Of a DNA stretch of 27,188 nucleotides, positions 1 through 8,100 are shown piece after piece (within the stretch, counting starts at the first letter, position 1; each line of letters begins with the position of its first letter). The stretch spans positions 1-27,188 of the forward strand of contig JBIINK010000030.1 in NCBI GenBank assembly GCA_044337515.1. Direction: 5' to 3'. Below the pieces are notes generated by a model that ran no database searches, was not told where the DNA came from, and saw only the letters and a list, made by a program, of their open reading frames with translations. The position numbers and the translations under genes are program-made. Source of the DNA: CAJBVG01 sp044337515 (lineage in GTDB: Bacteria; Bacteroidota; Bacteroidia; Sphingobacteriales; Sphingobacteriaceae).

Positions 1-1000
1 ACACACGGATAAAACATAAACGACCTACGAAAGGATCCGTTGCAATTTTAAATGCTAATGCTGCAAATGGTTCTTTAACGTCTGGTTTAACTAAAATTTC
101 AGCACCAGTGTCTGGGTTAGTTCCCAAAACACCTTTTGAATCCATTGGCGATGGCAATAATTCCATCACGTAATCCAACATGGTTTGAACACCTTTATTT
201 TTGAAAGATGATCCACATACCATTGGTACAATTTTAGCATCTAATACTGCGTGACGTAAAGCGTCTAAAACTTCACGTTCAGTAATTGTTTCTGGAGCAT
301 CAAAGAATTTACTCATTAAATTCTCATCATACTCAGCAACTGATTCTAATAATTTTTCTCTCCACTCAGCAACTTCTTCAAGCATATCTGCAGGAATAGG
401 AACTTCTGTGAAAGTCATGCCTTTATCATGCTCATTCCAAACAATACCTCTATTGTTAATTAAATCAACAACACCTTGGAAACCATCTTCAGCTCCAATA
501 GGTAATTGTAATGGAACTGCATTACTGCCTAACATTTCTTTAACTTGATGAACAACTTTCAAGAAATCGGCACCAGCACGGTCCATTTTATTTACGAAAC
601 CAATACGTGGTACGCTGTAGTTATTTGCTAATCTCCAATTTGTTTCAGATTGTGGCTCAACACCATCAACTGCAGAAAATAAGAATACTAAACCATCTAA
701 TACACGTAATGAACGATTTACTTCTACTGTAAAGTCAACGTGACCTGGAGTATCAATAACGTTTACGTGATAAGTATCGCCTCTGTATTTCCAATCTACT
801 GTTGTTGCAGCAGATGTAATTGTAATTCCACGCTCTTGCTCTTGTGCCATCCAGTCCATTGTTGCAGCACCTTCGTGCACTTCACCAATTTTATGACTCA
901 CACCTGAATAATATAAAATACGCTCAGTAGTAGTTGTTTTACCGGCGTCAATATGGGCAGCGATGCCTATATTTCTTGTATATCTTAAATCTCTTGACAT
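1..1000 (-). CDS. fusA: Elongation factor G, N-terminal part (cut by window edge)
   Basis: This is the first 333 or so residues of the translational GTPase that moves tRNA and mRNA through the ribosome after peptide bond formation. The ATG lies at 998-1000 and the frame stays open to base 1. Visible GTPase motifs are the P-loop AHIDAGKT (residues 15-22), the switch II DTPGH (near 87-91) and the base-recognition NKMD (near 141-144), in the order and spacing of EF-G. It follows rpsG by 25 bases, as in the classic str operon, so it is probably co-transcribed from the rpsL promoter. The C-terminal domains are outside the window. Many Bacteroidota carry a second EF-G; the str-operon position supports this being the main one. 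Confidence 0.97.
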   Translation of the reverse strand, partial: MSRDLRYTRNIGIAAHIDAGKTTTTERILYYSGVSHKIGEVHEGAATMDWMAQEQERGITITSAATTVDWKYRGDTYHVNVIDTPGHVDFTVEVNRSLRVLDGLVFLFSAVDGVEPQSETNWRLANNYSVPRIGFVNKMDRAGADFLKVVHQVKEMLGSNAVPLQLPIGAEDGFQGVVDLINNRGIVWNEHDKGMTFTEVPIPADMLEEVAEWREKLLESVAEYDENLMSKFFDAPETITEREVLDALRHAVLDAKIVPMVCGSSFKNKGVQTMLDYVMELLPSPMDSKGVLGTNPDTGAEILVKPDVKEPFAALAFKIATDPFVGRLCFIRV

Positions 1001-1025
1001 TATCTTTTTATGAATCGATTATTGA

Positions 1026-1493
1026 CTAGAATCTGAAATGTGAGAATGCTTTGTTAGCTTCTGCCATTTTGTGCGTATCCTCTTTTTTCTTAATCGCAGC
1101 ACCTTCGTTTTTCGCAGCAGCAATGATTTCTCCCGCTAAACGGTCAACCATTGTTTTTTCACCACGCTTACGAGCGTAACCGATTAACCATTTCATACCA
1201 AGAGCAGATTTACGCTCTGGACGAACTTCAGTAGGAACTTGGAAGTTAGCTCCACCAACACGGCGGCTCTTTACTTCTACTGCAGGCATAACGTTAGTTA
1301 ATGCTTTTTTCCAAGTATCTAATCCGTTTTCACTAGTTTTCTTTTCTACTAATTCTATAGCATCGTAAAAAATACCGAAGGCAGTTGATTTTTTACCTTC
1401 ATACATCATATTGTTTACGAATTTTGTTACCAACACGTCGTTAAACTTCGGGTCAGGTAATATAATTCTCTTTTTAGGTTTTGACTTTCTCAT
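1026..1493 (-). CDS. rpsG: 30S ribosomal protein S7
   Basis: S7 binds the 3' major domain of 16S rRNA, starts assembly of the small-subunit head and contacts the E-site tRNA. The 155-residue product has the normal length. It begins MRKSKPKKR and carries the family segments VNNMMYEGKKS (near residues 27-37) and EVRPERKSALGMKWL (near 90-104). It sits between rpsL (28 bases upstream) and fusA (25 bases downstream). In E. coli S7 represses its own operon by binding the rpsL-rpsG spacer; the spacer here is only 28 bases, so that mechanism is not evident. Confidence 0.98.
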   Translation of the reverse strand: MRKSKPKKRIILPDPKFNDVLVTKFVNNMMYEGKKSTAFGIFYDAIELVEKKTSENGLDTWKKALTNVMPAVEVKSRRVGGANFQVPTEVRPERKSALGMKWLIGYARKRGEKTMVDRLAGEIIAAAKNEGAAIKKKEDTHKMAEANKAFSHFRF

Positions 1494-1521
1494 TTTCTTA
1501 GATCGATCGTTGCGTTACCAA

Positions 1522-1929
1522 TTATTTCTTTTTACCTTTTGTTGCAGGCGCTTGTCCTGGTTTAGGCTTTTTAGTACCGTATTTAGAACGGCGTTGGTTT
1601 CTTCCTTCTACACCAGAAGTATCTAGTGTACCACGAATGATGTGGTAACGTACACCTGGTAAATCCTTTACTCTTCCACCTCTAATCAATACAATTGAGT
1701 GCTCTTGTAAGTTATGACCTTCTCCTGGGATGTAAGCATTTACTTCCTTTGAGTTGGTTAAACGTACCCTAGCAACTTTACGCATCGCTGAATTTGGTTT
1801 CTTAGGAGTGGTTGTATAAACACGTGTGCATACACCTCTTCGCTGCGGACATGAATCCAATGCTGGCGACTTACTTTTGTCGACCATAGCTACTCTCCCT
1901 TTTCTTACTAACTGTTGTATAGTAGGCAT
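1522..1929 (-). CDS. rpsL: 30S ribosomal protein S12
   Basis: S12 sits near the decoding centre and controls accuracy of codon reading. The 135-residue sequence is typical: MPTIQQLVRKGR at the start, TPKKPNSAMRK (residues 41-51), which contains the lysine altered in streptomycin-resistant mutants of other bacteria, and PGEGHNLQEHS in the second half. The C-terminal tail is lysine-rich (PATKGKKK). It is the first gene of the str operon and has a well-formed promoter about 65 to 95 bases upstream (see the entry at 1993-2022). Confidence 0.98.
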   Translation of the reverse strand: MPTIQQLVRKGRVAMVDKSKSPALDSCPQRRGVCTRVYTTTPKKPNSAMRKVARVRLTNSKEVNAYIPGEGHNLQEHSIVLIRGGRVKDLPGVRYHIIRGTLDTSGVEGRNQRRSKYGTKKPKPGQAPATKGKKK

Positions 1930-1992
1930 TTTATCTAATATATTTTTTTAATATGTTCTTAAAAAGACGTAATACTCCCTTTTGAGGGACTG

Positions 1993-2022
1993 CAAAGGTA
2001 ACAACAATCTATTAATTCACAA
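1993..2022 (-). promoter_or_regulatory. Bacteroidota-type promoter of the rpsL-rpsG-fusA operon
   Basis: Read on the minus strand, a TTG (-33 region, 2020-2022) is followed after exactly 19 bases by TACCTTTG (1993-2000), which matches the Bacteroidota primary sigma consensus TAnnTTTG. The predicted start of transcription falls near 1986, giving a leader of about 57 bases. The leader opens with a small hairpin (TCCCT, 4-base loop, AGGGA, 1976-1989). Inference from consensus only. Confidence 0.75.
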
Positions 2023-2100
2023 GGGGTAAAGCGAAAAATATTGAAGAATGTTGGGATTGAGAGCATTTAGCCCTCATTTTGAGAAGTAATTAACTGAATA

Positions 2101-2658
2101 TCAGTTATGTTTGGTCATGGTCAACTCCACTCCAATGCTGATAAAGCTCTTGATCATTTCAACAGACTTGCCAATCAATTCGGGTAGCATCGGTTCTTCA
2201 TCCGAATCGAATCCACTCAAAACATAATCAACTTGACGGCCTTTTGGGAAATTATCACCTATGCCGAAGCGGATTCTTGGGTAATTGTTATGACCGAGCA
2301 TTAAATTGATGTCTTTCAAGCCATTATGACCAGCATCTGCTCCTTTAGGGCGCATTTTAATAGATCCAAATGGAATAGCCAAATCATCAACTACTACCAA
2401 CACGTGATTAACAGGAACTTTTAAAGCATCCATCCAGTATTTCAATGCTTTACCACTCAAATTCATGAAAGTGGTTGGCTTAATTAAGGTAACCTGCCTG
2501 CCTTTCATGCTAAATTCCGCCACAGAGGCTAGTCGCTCGGTGCTGAATTTCACGCCTTGCTCTTTTGCTAATGCATCGAGTACCATAAAACCAATATTAT
2601 GGCGTGTATCTGCATATTCTGGACCAATATTTCCAAGACCGACGATCAAAAATTTCAT
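2101..2658 (-). CDS. pth: Peptidyl-tRNA hydrolase
   Basis: This enzyme cleaves the ester bond between a prematurely released peptide and its tRNA, recycling the tRNA in the cytoplasm. The 185-residue length is normal. The catalytic and binding residues of the bacterial Pth family are present: N10 and H20 in GLGNIG...TRHN, N66 in TTFMNLSGK, the aspartate pair at 91-92 in VVVDDLAIPFG, and N112 in GHNGLKDI. The gene lies downstream of rplY on the same strand; prs-rplY-pth is a common bacterial gene order. A terminator and a word array separate it from rplY, so it may have its own promoter, although I found no convincing one. Confidence 0.97.
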   Translation of the reverse strand: MKFLIVGLGNIGPEYADTRHNIGFMVLDALAKEQGVKFSTERLASVAEFSMKGRQVTLIKPTTFMNLSGKALKYWMDALKVPVNHVLVVVDDLAIPFGSIKMRPKGADAGHNGLKDINLMLGHNNYPRIRFGIGDNFPKGRQVDYVLSGFDSDEEPMLPELIGKSVEMIKSFISIGVELTMTKHN

Positions 2659-2686
2659 AAGTGCAATTTATATACTAAATATCAAT

Positions 2687-2940
2687 CTCTAAATTCTAAA
2701 TAACAAATTCTAAATTATGGTTACTTAGTTATTAGGTTAGTAAGTTATTTGGGCAAATTACTTAAAAAAATAACCCAATAACCTAATAACTCAATAACCT
2801 AATAACCCCTCGTCTTGCGACGAGGCAGGCATTAACCTAATAACTCAATAACTCAATAACCTAATAACCCAATAACCCCTCGTCTTGTGACGAGGCAGGC
2901 ATTAACCTAATAACTAAATAACCAAGTAACTCAATAACAA
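2687..2940. repeat. Word array A (7-base then 8-base period, facing arms, two embedded hairpin modules)
   Basis: This array fills most of the 325-base pth-rplY gap. It opens with a 7-base word TCTAAAT (about 2687-2714). It continues with an 8-base word of type GTTAYTNN (2720-2752), then switches orientation to the complementary word AATAACNN, which runs from about 2769 to 2940. Two 26-base modules that begin with a CCTCGTC/GACGAGG hairpin (2808-2833 and 2878-2903) interrupt the second arm. The left GTTATT-type arm and the right AATAAC-type arm can pair. No reading frame of interest is present. Confidence 0.85.
2808..2903. repeat. Two copies of a 26-bp hairpin module inside array A
   Basis: Copies at 2808-2833 and 2878-2903 differ by one base, in the loop (TTGC versus TTGT). 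Each consists of a perfect 7-bp stem (CCTCGTC with GACGAGG), a 4-base loop and the tail CAGGCATT. They start 70 bases apart and sit between 8-base array units. The GC-rich stem stands out from its AT-rich surroundings and resembles a REP-type element, but I see no third copy in this window. Confidence 0.8.
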
Positions 2941-2967
2941 AAAAAGCCGCAAAAAGCGGCTTTTTTT
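2938..2967 (-). terminator. Intrinsic terminator of rplY
   Basis: On the minus strand, 17 bases after the rplY stop codon, AAAAAGCCGC and GCGGCTTTTT form a 10-bp stem around a 5-base loop, followed by further T residues. The element is nearly symmetrical, so it could also work on the plus strand. It marks the boundary between rplY and array A. Confidence 0.85.
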
Positions 2968-2983
2968 AATTTTGAAGTATTAA

Positions 2984-3562
2984 TTATTTTTTAGCTTCAG
3001 CTGCAGCTGCTTCACGCAATGCTCTTGAAGTTTCAACAGAAACGATAGAGTTTGCTTTCGCATCAAGGATCACGCAGTTCGGTACTGAAGCCTCACTTAC
3101 ACGAATCATTTTACCAATTTCTAATCCTTCAATGTTAATCATAACATTGTCAGTCATATCTTTTGGAAAACCTTTAACTTTTAATTTTTTGATTTTGTGA
3201 ACTAATTTACCACCCATTTTCACACCTGGAGAAGTTCCGCTGAAACGAACTGGCAATAACATAGTCAGTTCTTTGTCTTCGAAAACTTCCATAAAATCAA
3301 TATGGTTAATTAAGTCAGTTAATGGATGGAACTGGATGTCTTGCATCGTAGCTCTGAATTTTCTACCATCAACGTCTAGATCAACGAAATAAACTTCTGG
3401 AGTGTACACTAGGTTTTTAAGATCTGCTTCAAATACTGCAAAGTGAACTTGTTCTTTTCCACCATACAATACACAGGGTACTCTACCTTCGTAACGTAGC
3501 TCCTTTGCATCTCTTTTCCCTACGTTCTGACGTACAGAACCGCTAATTGAGATTGTTTTCAT
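2984..3562 (-). CDS. rplY: 50S ribosomal protein L25 (long, Ctc form)
   Basis: L25 binds 5S rRNA in the large subunit. The 192-residue product is the long Ctc form: an N-terminal L25 domain (about 1-90, with KRDAKELRYEGRVPCVLYGG) plus the C-terminal beta domain (about 95-180) and an alanine/glutamate-rich tail (REAAAAEAKK). It lies downstream of prs and upstream of pth on the same strand. The prs-rplY gap holds word array B, which ends one base from the prs stop codon. I saw no clear promoter, so it may be transcribed with prs. Confidence 0.96.
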   Translation of the reverse strand: MKTISISGSVRQNVGKRDAKELRYEGRVPCVLYGGKEQVHFAVFEADLKNLVYTPEVYFVDLDVDGRKFRATMQDIQFHPLTDLINHIDFMEVFEDKELTMLLPVRFSGTSPGVKMGGKLVHKIKKLKVKGFPKDMTDNVMINIEGLEIGKMIRVSEASVPNCVILDAKANSIVSVETSRALREAAAAEAKK

Positions 3563-3610
3563 ACTTATTTTATTTTTAAATTTATATTTATTCTGCTTAT
3601 TGTAATTATG

Positions 3611-3764
3611 TATTAAGTATTATGTATCATGTATTATGTATTAAGAATTAAGTACATGTTACTTAATATATTTTACTTTTTACATTGTACTTAATACATT
3701 GTACCTATTACATTGTACTTAATACATTGTACCTAATACATTGTACTTAATACATTGTACTATT
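3611..3764. repeat. Word array B: 22 uninterrupted 7-base units
   Basis: From 3611 to 3764 the sequence divides without any phase slip into 22 seven-base words, almost all starting TAT or TAC. Units 1-6 are of the type TATTATG/TATTAAG; units 11-21 alternate TACATTG with TACTTAA or TACCTAA/TACCTAT. The left words are close to complementary to the right words (TATTAAGTA against TACTTAATA), so the block is a facing pair of arms. The last unit ends two bases before the prs stop codon (3766-3768). No coding potential is evident. Confidence 0.9.
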
Positions 3765-3765
3765 T

Positions 3766-4710
3766 TTATACTATTTTAAACAAATCGCTAATCGAACCGT
3801 GTTCATTAACATTTGAAATAGCTTTGCTAAACAAGTCGGCTACTGATAGTACTTTAATTTTAGAGCTTTTCAATGTTACTGGAATTGTATCACATACAAT
3901 TAGTTCTTCTAACACTGAGTTCTCTATATTTTCTAATGCTTTTCCTGACAAAACCGGGTGAGTACACACGGCTCTAACACTATTCGCACCTTTATCCATA
4001 ATTAATTGAGCTGCTTTTGTTAATGTTCCAGCCGTATCAATTAAGTCATCTACTAATACGATATCTTGCCCTTCCACATTACCAATTACATTCATTGATT
4101 CAATTTCGTTGGCACGTTTACGTTGTTTATCGCAAATAACCATTTCCACATTTAATGCTTTTGCAAATACTCGAGCTCTACTTGTACCACCCATATCTGG
4201 TGCGGCAATGGTTAAGTTCGGTAAGTTCAAACTCTTAATATATGGTATAAACACCACCGATGCATCTAAGTGATCCACTGGGATGTCGAAAAATCCTTGA
4301 ATTTGTGCCGCGTGTAAGTCCATTGTCATTACTCGATGCGCTCCTGCAACAGTTAGCATATTGGCTACTAAACGAGAACCGATAGAAACACGAGGTTTAT
4401 CTTTACGATCCTGGCGAGCTAATCCAAAATATGGGATAACTGCAATAATATAATGAGCAGATGCACGCTTTGCAGCGTCAATCATCAACAAAAGCTCCAT
4501 CAGGTTATCTGAAGGGGCATACGTTGATTGTACTAGGAAGATGTCACATCCTCTGATTGATTCGTTAAATGAAGGCTGAAATTCGCCATCGCTAAAACGT
4601 GCCAGAGTTAAATCACCTAATTCAATACCACTTACTTTAGCAATGTTAGCTGCAAGTTCTGCACTAGCTGAACCAGCGAAAAGCTTGATTGGGTTAAATT
4701 GTAATGGCAT
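3766..4710 (-). CDS. prs: Ribose-phosphate pyrophosphokinase (PRPP synthetase)
   Basis: The enzyme transfers pyrophosphate from ATP to ribose 5-phosphate, making PRPP for purine, pyrimidine, histidine, tryptophan and NAD synthesis in the cytoplasm. Family signatures are LARQDRKDKPR (ATP-binding flexible loop region), DLHAAQIQGFFDIPVDHL and the PRPP loop VDDLIDTAGT. I start it at the ATG at 4708-4710 (MPLQFNPIKLFAG, 314 residues, the usual length). A longer frame begins at 4752, but its extra 14 codons run through the terminator-like hairpin at 4726-4766. It is followed by array B and rplY. Only about 20 bases separate its start from the hairpin's T tract, leaving no room for its own promoter there. 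Confidence 0.96.
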   Translation of the reverse strand: MPLQFNPIKLFAGSASAELAANIAKVSGIELGDLTLARFSDGEFQPSFNESIRGCDIFLVQSTYAPSDNLMELLLMIDAAKRASAHYIIAVIPYFGLARQDRKDKPRVSIGSRLVANMLTVAGAHRVMTMDLHAAQIQGFFDIPVDHLDASVVFIPYIKSLNLPNLTIAAPDMGGTSRARVFAKALNVEMVICDKQRKRANEIESMNVIGNVEGQDIVLVDDLIDTAGTLTKAAQLIMDKGANSVRAVCTHPVLSGKALENIENSVLEELIVCDTIPVTLKSSKIKVLSVADLFSKAISNVNEHGSISDLFKIV

Positions 4711-4725
4711 ATGCTTATAAATTAA

Positions 4726-4766
4726 AAAAAGGGATTGCATTAAAACAGTCAACGCAATCCCTTTTT
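4726..4766 (-). terminator. Terminator or attenuator between tRNA-Gln and prs
   Basis: On the minus strand AAAAAGGGATTGC (plus 4754-4766) can pair with GCAATCCCTTTTT (plus 4726-4738) over 13 bp around a 15-base loop, and the T run continues to seven bases. It has all features of an intrinsic terminator for tRNA-Gln, yet it lies only 15 bases before the prs ATG. Either prs depends on readthrough (attenuation) or a promoter is hidden. The stem is also present as an AT-flanked inverted repeat on the plus strand. Confidence 0.75.
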
Positions 4767-4770
4767 GCAG

Positions 4771-4843
4771 TTGTCCGACTAGGGCTCGAACCTAGACTCT
4801 TCTGGACCAAAACCAGACGTGTTGCCAGTTACACCATCGGACA
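4771..4843 (-). tRNA. tRNA-Gln (anticodon TTG)
   Basis: Reading the minus strand gives a full cloverleaf: acceptor arms TGTCCGA and TCGGACA; anticodon stem TCTGG/CCAGA with a seven-base loop TTTTGGT whose central bases TTG read CAA and CAG codons; and a T arm CTAGG-TTCGAGC-CCTAG. The discriminator is A (4771), and the CCA tail is not encoded. It has its own strong promoter (4875-4906) and is followed by the terminator-like hairpin before prs. Confidence 0.96.
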
Positions 4844-4874
4844 ATTTCCCTTTGCGATTTTCGCTTAGGGTCTG

Positions 4875-4906
4875 CAAATGTAGAAAAGGGATTGATTTAA
4901 AGCAAA
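4875..4906 (-). promoter_or_regulatory. Promoter of tRNA-Gln (and perhaps prs)
   Basis: On the minus strand TTTG (4903-4906) is separated by 20 bases from TACATTTG (4875-4882), a full match to the Bacteroidota TTTG / TAnnTTTG consensus. Transcription would start near 4868, about 25 bases before the tRNA. This is the nearest credible promoter upstream of prs as well. Confidence 0.8.
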
Positions 4907-4929
4907 AATATTTGAAAATAGTATCAAAA

Positions 4930-5056
4930 AGTAATGAGTAGTGGGTATTGAGTAATGGGTATCTGGAATTTAGAATTAATTGATTAATCTAAGTTACGAT
5001 TGCCTAATACTCACTACTCAATACCCACTACTCATTACTCGATACTCGTTACCCAC
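4930..5056. repeat. Word array C: 7-base units in two facing arms with a 25-bp perfect inverted repeat
   Basis: The left arm holds seven units of type GTAATGA (4931-4979). The right arm holds seven units of type TACTCAC (5008-5056). Both keep a period of exactly 7. Positions 4930-4954 and 5015-5039 are perfect reverse complements over 25 bp. With one mismatch and one G-T pair the helix extends to 33 positions around a loop of about 45 bases. It lies between the divergent tRNA-Gln and DUF2723 genes. Confidence 0.9.
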
Positions 5057-5138
5057 AAAAATATTACCATCCTTCAAAAATAATTTACTATTTTCGACGC
5101 TTATCGTATATCCAAATAGACAGGTATAAAAATTCATT

Positions 5139-8100
5139 ATGTTAAAATTTAAATCAATAAACAATGTATTCGGTTGGTTCACTTTCGCTATTGCGAGTTT
5201 AACCTTCATGATGACCATGGAAACAACAGCTAGTTTCTGGGATTGTGGCGAGTTTATTTCGGCTGCATATAAACTTCAAGTTGTTCACCCACCAGGTGCA
5301 CCTTTATTTTTATTAATTGAAAGACTATTCTCGTTGTTCGCAACAGATCAAAACAATGTTGCATACTTTACGAACTTAGGTTCTGCACTTTCGAGTTCAG
5401 CTACCATTCTGTTTTTATTCTGGTCGATTACATTACTTGCTAAAAAACTAGTAGGTAAAAAAGAAGAAGATTTTAATGCTACAGATATTATCTTAATTAT
5501 AGGATCTGGTTTTGTTGGAGCATTAGCTTATACTTTCTCTGATACATTTTGGTTCTCGGCAGTTGAAACTGAAGTTTACGCAATGTCTTCATTATGTACA
5601 GCTGTAGTATTTTGGTCTATTTTAAAATGGGACAATATCGCAGATCATAAACATTCAGATCGTTGGTTAGTATTTATAGGTTTAATTATTGGTTTATCTA
5701 TTGGAGTTCACTTACTGAACTTACTTGCAATTCCTGCAATTGCTTTTGTATATTATTTCAGAAGATTCCAAACAAGTATTAAAGGATTAATCTATACTTC
5801 ATTAATATCAATTGCGATTTTAGGATTTATACAATTCGGTATTATACCAGGAGTAATTTCTATTGCAGCAAAATTTGATTTATTATTTGTGAATGGGTTC
5901 CACATGCCTTTCTGGAGTGGAGCAATCGTTTGGTTTGTATTATTAGGTGCGGGAATTGTTTGGGCAACGAAGTACAGTATTAAAAAAGCGAATGTAGTTT
6001 TAAATACTGCATTGCTTTGCTTAACTGCAGTGTTAATTGGATACTCATCATACACGATGATTCCTGTTAGAGCTAAAGCAGATCCGAATATCAACATGTA
6101 TGCAAATGATAATATTTTCAATTTGTTATCATATATCAATCGTGAACAATATGGTGAAACACCATTAATCACTGGTCAGTTTTTTACTGCAAATTTAGAG
6201 TCGGAAGTTGATGGTGCAATGCAGTATCGTATTGATGGTGATGAATATGTTGAAACAGTAAGAAAATCAAAACCAGTTTGGGATAAAAAACAATCAGGAT
6301 TCTTCCCACGTATGTGGAGCAATCAACAAAACCATATATCATTTTACAAAAGTTGGTCGAACTTAAAATCGGTAACCAATAAACCTAGTATGGGGGAGAA
6401 CTTACACTTCTTCTTTACCTATCAATTAGGTCATATGTATTGGAGATATTTCATGTGGAATTTTGCTGGTCGCCAAAATGACATTCAAGGTCATGGTAAT
6501 ATTACAGATGGAAATTGGATTAGTGGTATCAAAGCAATTGATGAATATCGCTTAGGCCCACAAGATAATTTACCAGCTTACTTAAAAGAAAATACTTCAA
6601 GAAATGAGTTATACTTCTTACCATTAATTTTAGGATTAATTGGTATGTTCTTCCATTTCCGTAAGAATGCAAAAGATGCATCAGTAGTAATGATGATGTT
6701 CTTCTTTACAGGTATTGCTATTGTAATTTACTTAAACCAATATCCATATCAACCACGTGAGCGTGATTACGCTTATGTAGGTTCATTCTATGCCTTTGCC
6801 TTTTGGATTGGCTTAGGAGTTTTTGGATTATATGATTTCATCAGCAAAAAATTAAATGGTGCTATTGTCGCAACTAGTGTTACTGCAATTTCATTATTAG
6901 CAGTTCCAGTATTAATGGCTAATGTAGAATGGAAAGATCACAATCGTTCTAATCGTACTGTAGTTAGAGATTTTGCATATGACTATTTAAATTCTTGCGC
7001 ACCGAATGCTATATTATTTACCATGGGTGATAATGAAACGTACCCTTTATGGTATGCTCAAGAAGTTGAAGGTTTACGTACCGATGTTAGAGTGGTAAAC
7101 TTAAGCTTATTGGGCATGGATTGGTACATCGATCAAATGCGTGAGAAATCTTTAGAAGGAGATTCAATTTCATTTACTGTACCTCACATTAAATACACAC
7201 AAGGTACACGCGATTACATTCCATATTACGATATGAAAATTGCTGGTGTTTCTGACTTGAAAGATGTTGTTAATTTCATTACTAGCGATGATAAAGCAGC
7301 AATGATGCAAACTCGTTCAGGTAAATCAATCAATGTATTGCCTACTAAAATGGTTCGTATAAAAATTGATAAAGCACAAGTAATTAAATCGGGTGTTGTA
7401 GCTGCAAAAGACAGTGCAAAAATTGCTGACTACATTGAATTTAATTTGAACAAAGATGGTTTAGTGAAAAACGATTTAATGGTGTTAGACTTATTAGCAA
7501 ATAACACATGGACTCGTCCGATTTATTTTGCAGCAACAATGGGTGCAGATAATTACTATGGATTAAATGAGTACTTACAATTAGAAGGTTTAGCATTACG
7601 CTTAACTCCTATTCGTAGCCCACGTAACCCAATTGGTACTCCTGGTGTTGTGAATACTGAAGTGATGTATGATAATGTGATGAACAAATTCAAATGGGGT
7701 AATATGAGCGATTCATCTGTTTACATCGATCCAGAAACTGCTCGTATGTGTTACAGTTTCAGAATTCAATTCTTCCAATTAGCTGATGCATTATTCAATC
7801 AAGGTAAAAAGGATTCATGCTTAAAAGCAATCGATCGTTTATATTCTGTTTTACCTACAGGTGCAACTTCATTACAATACAAAGTATTTGATTTCCGTTT
7901 TGTTGATTTGTATTTCCGTTGCGGAGAAAACAAAAAAGCTATTGCGTTAGCAAATACTATTATTGCTGATATCACTAGTAACTTAGATTACTACAAGCAG
8001 TTCTCTGGTAAGAAAATGAATATGTACACAGATGATGTTCAACAAGGTGTTGCAATCTTAAATGAACTTGCTCGTTTATCAGGTCAATACAATGAAGCTA

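Noticed and set aside
3611..3764. CRISPR array
   Set aside because: The units are 7 bases long, contiguous and without unique spacers, and no cas gene is near. The same applies to the other arrays.
4711..4752. N-terminal extension of prs
   Set aside because: The 14 extra codons lie in the terminator-like hairpin and are not part of the conserved PRPP synthetase start.
5018..5218. Minus-strand frame of 66 residues overlapping array C and the start of the DUF2723 gene
   Set aside because: It is a shadow of the plus-strand gene start and the 7-base array, with no family character.
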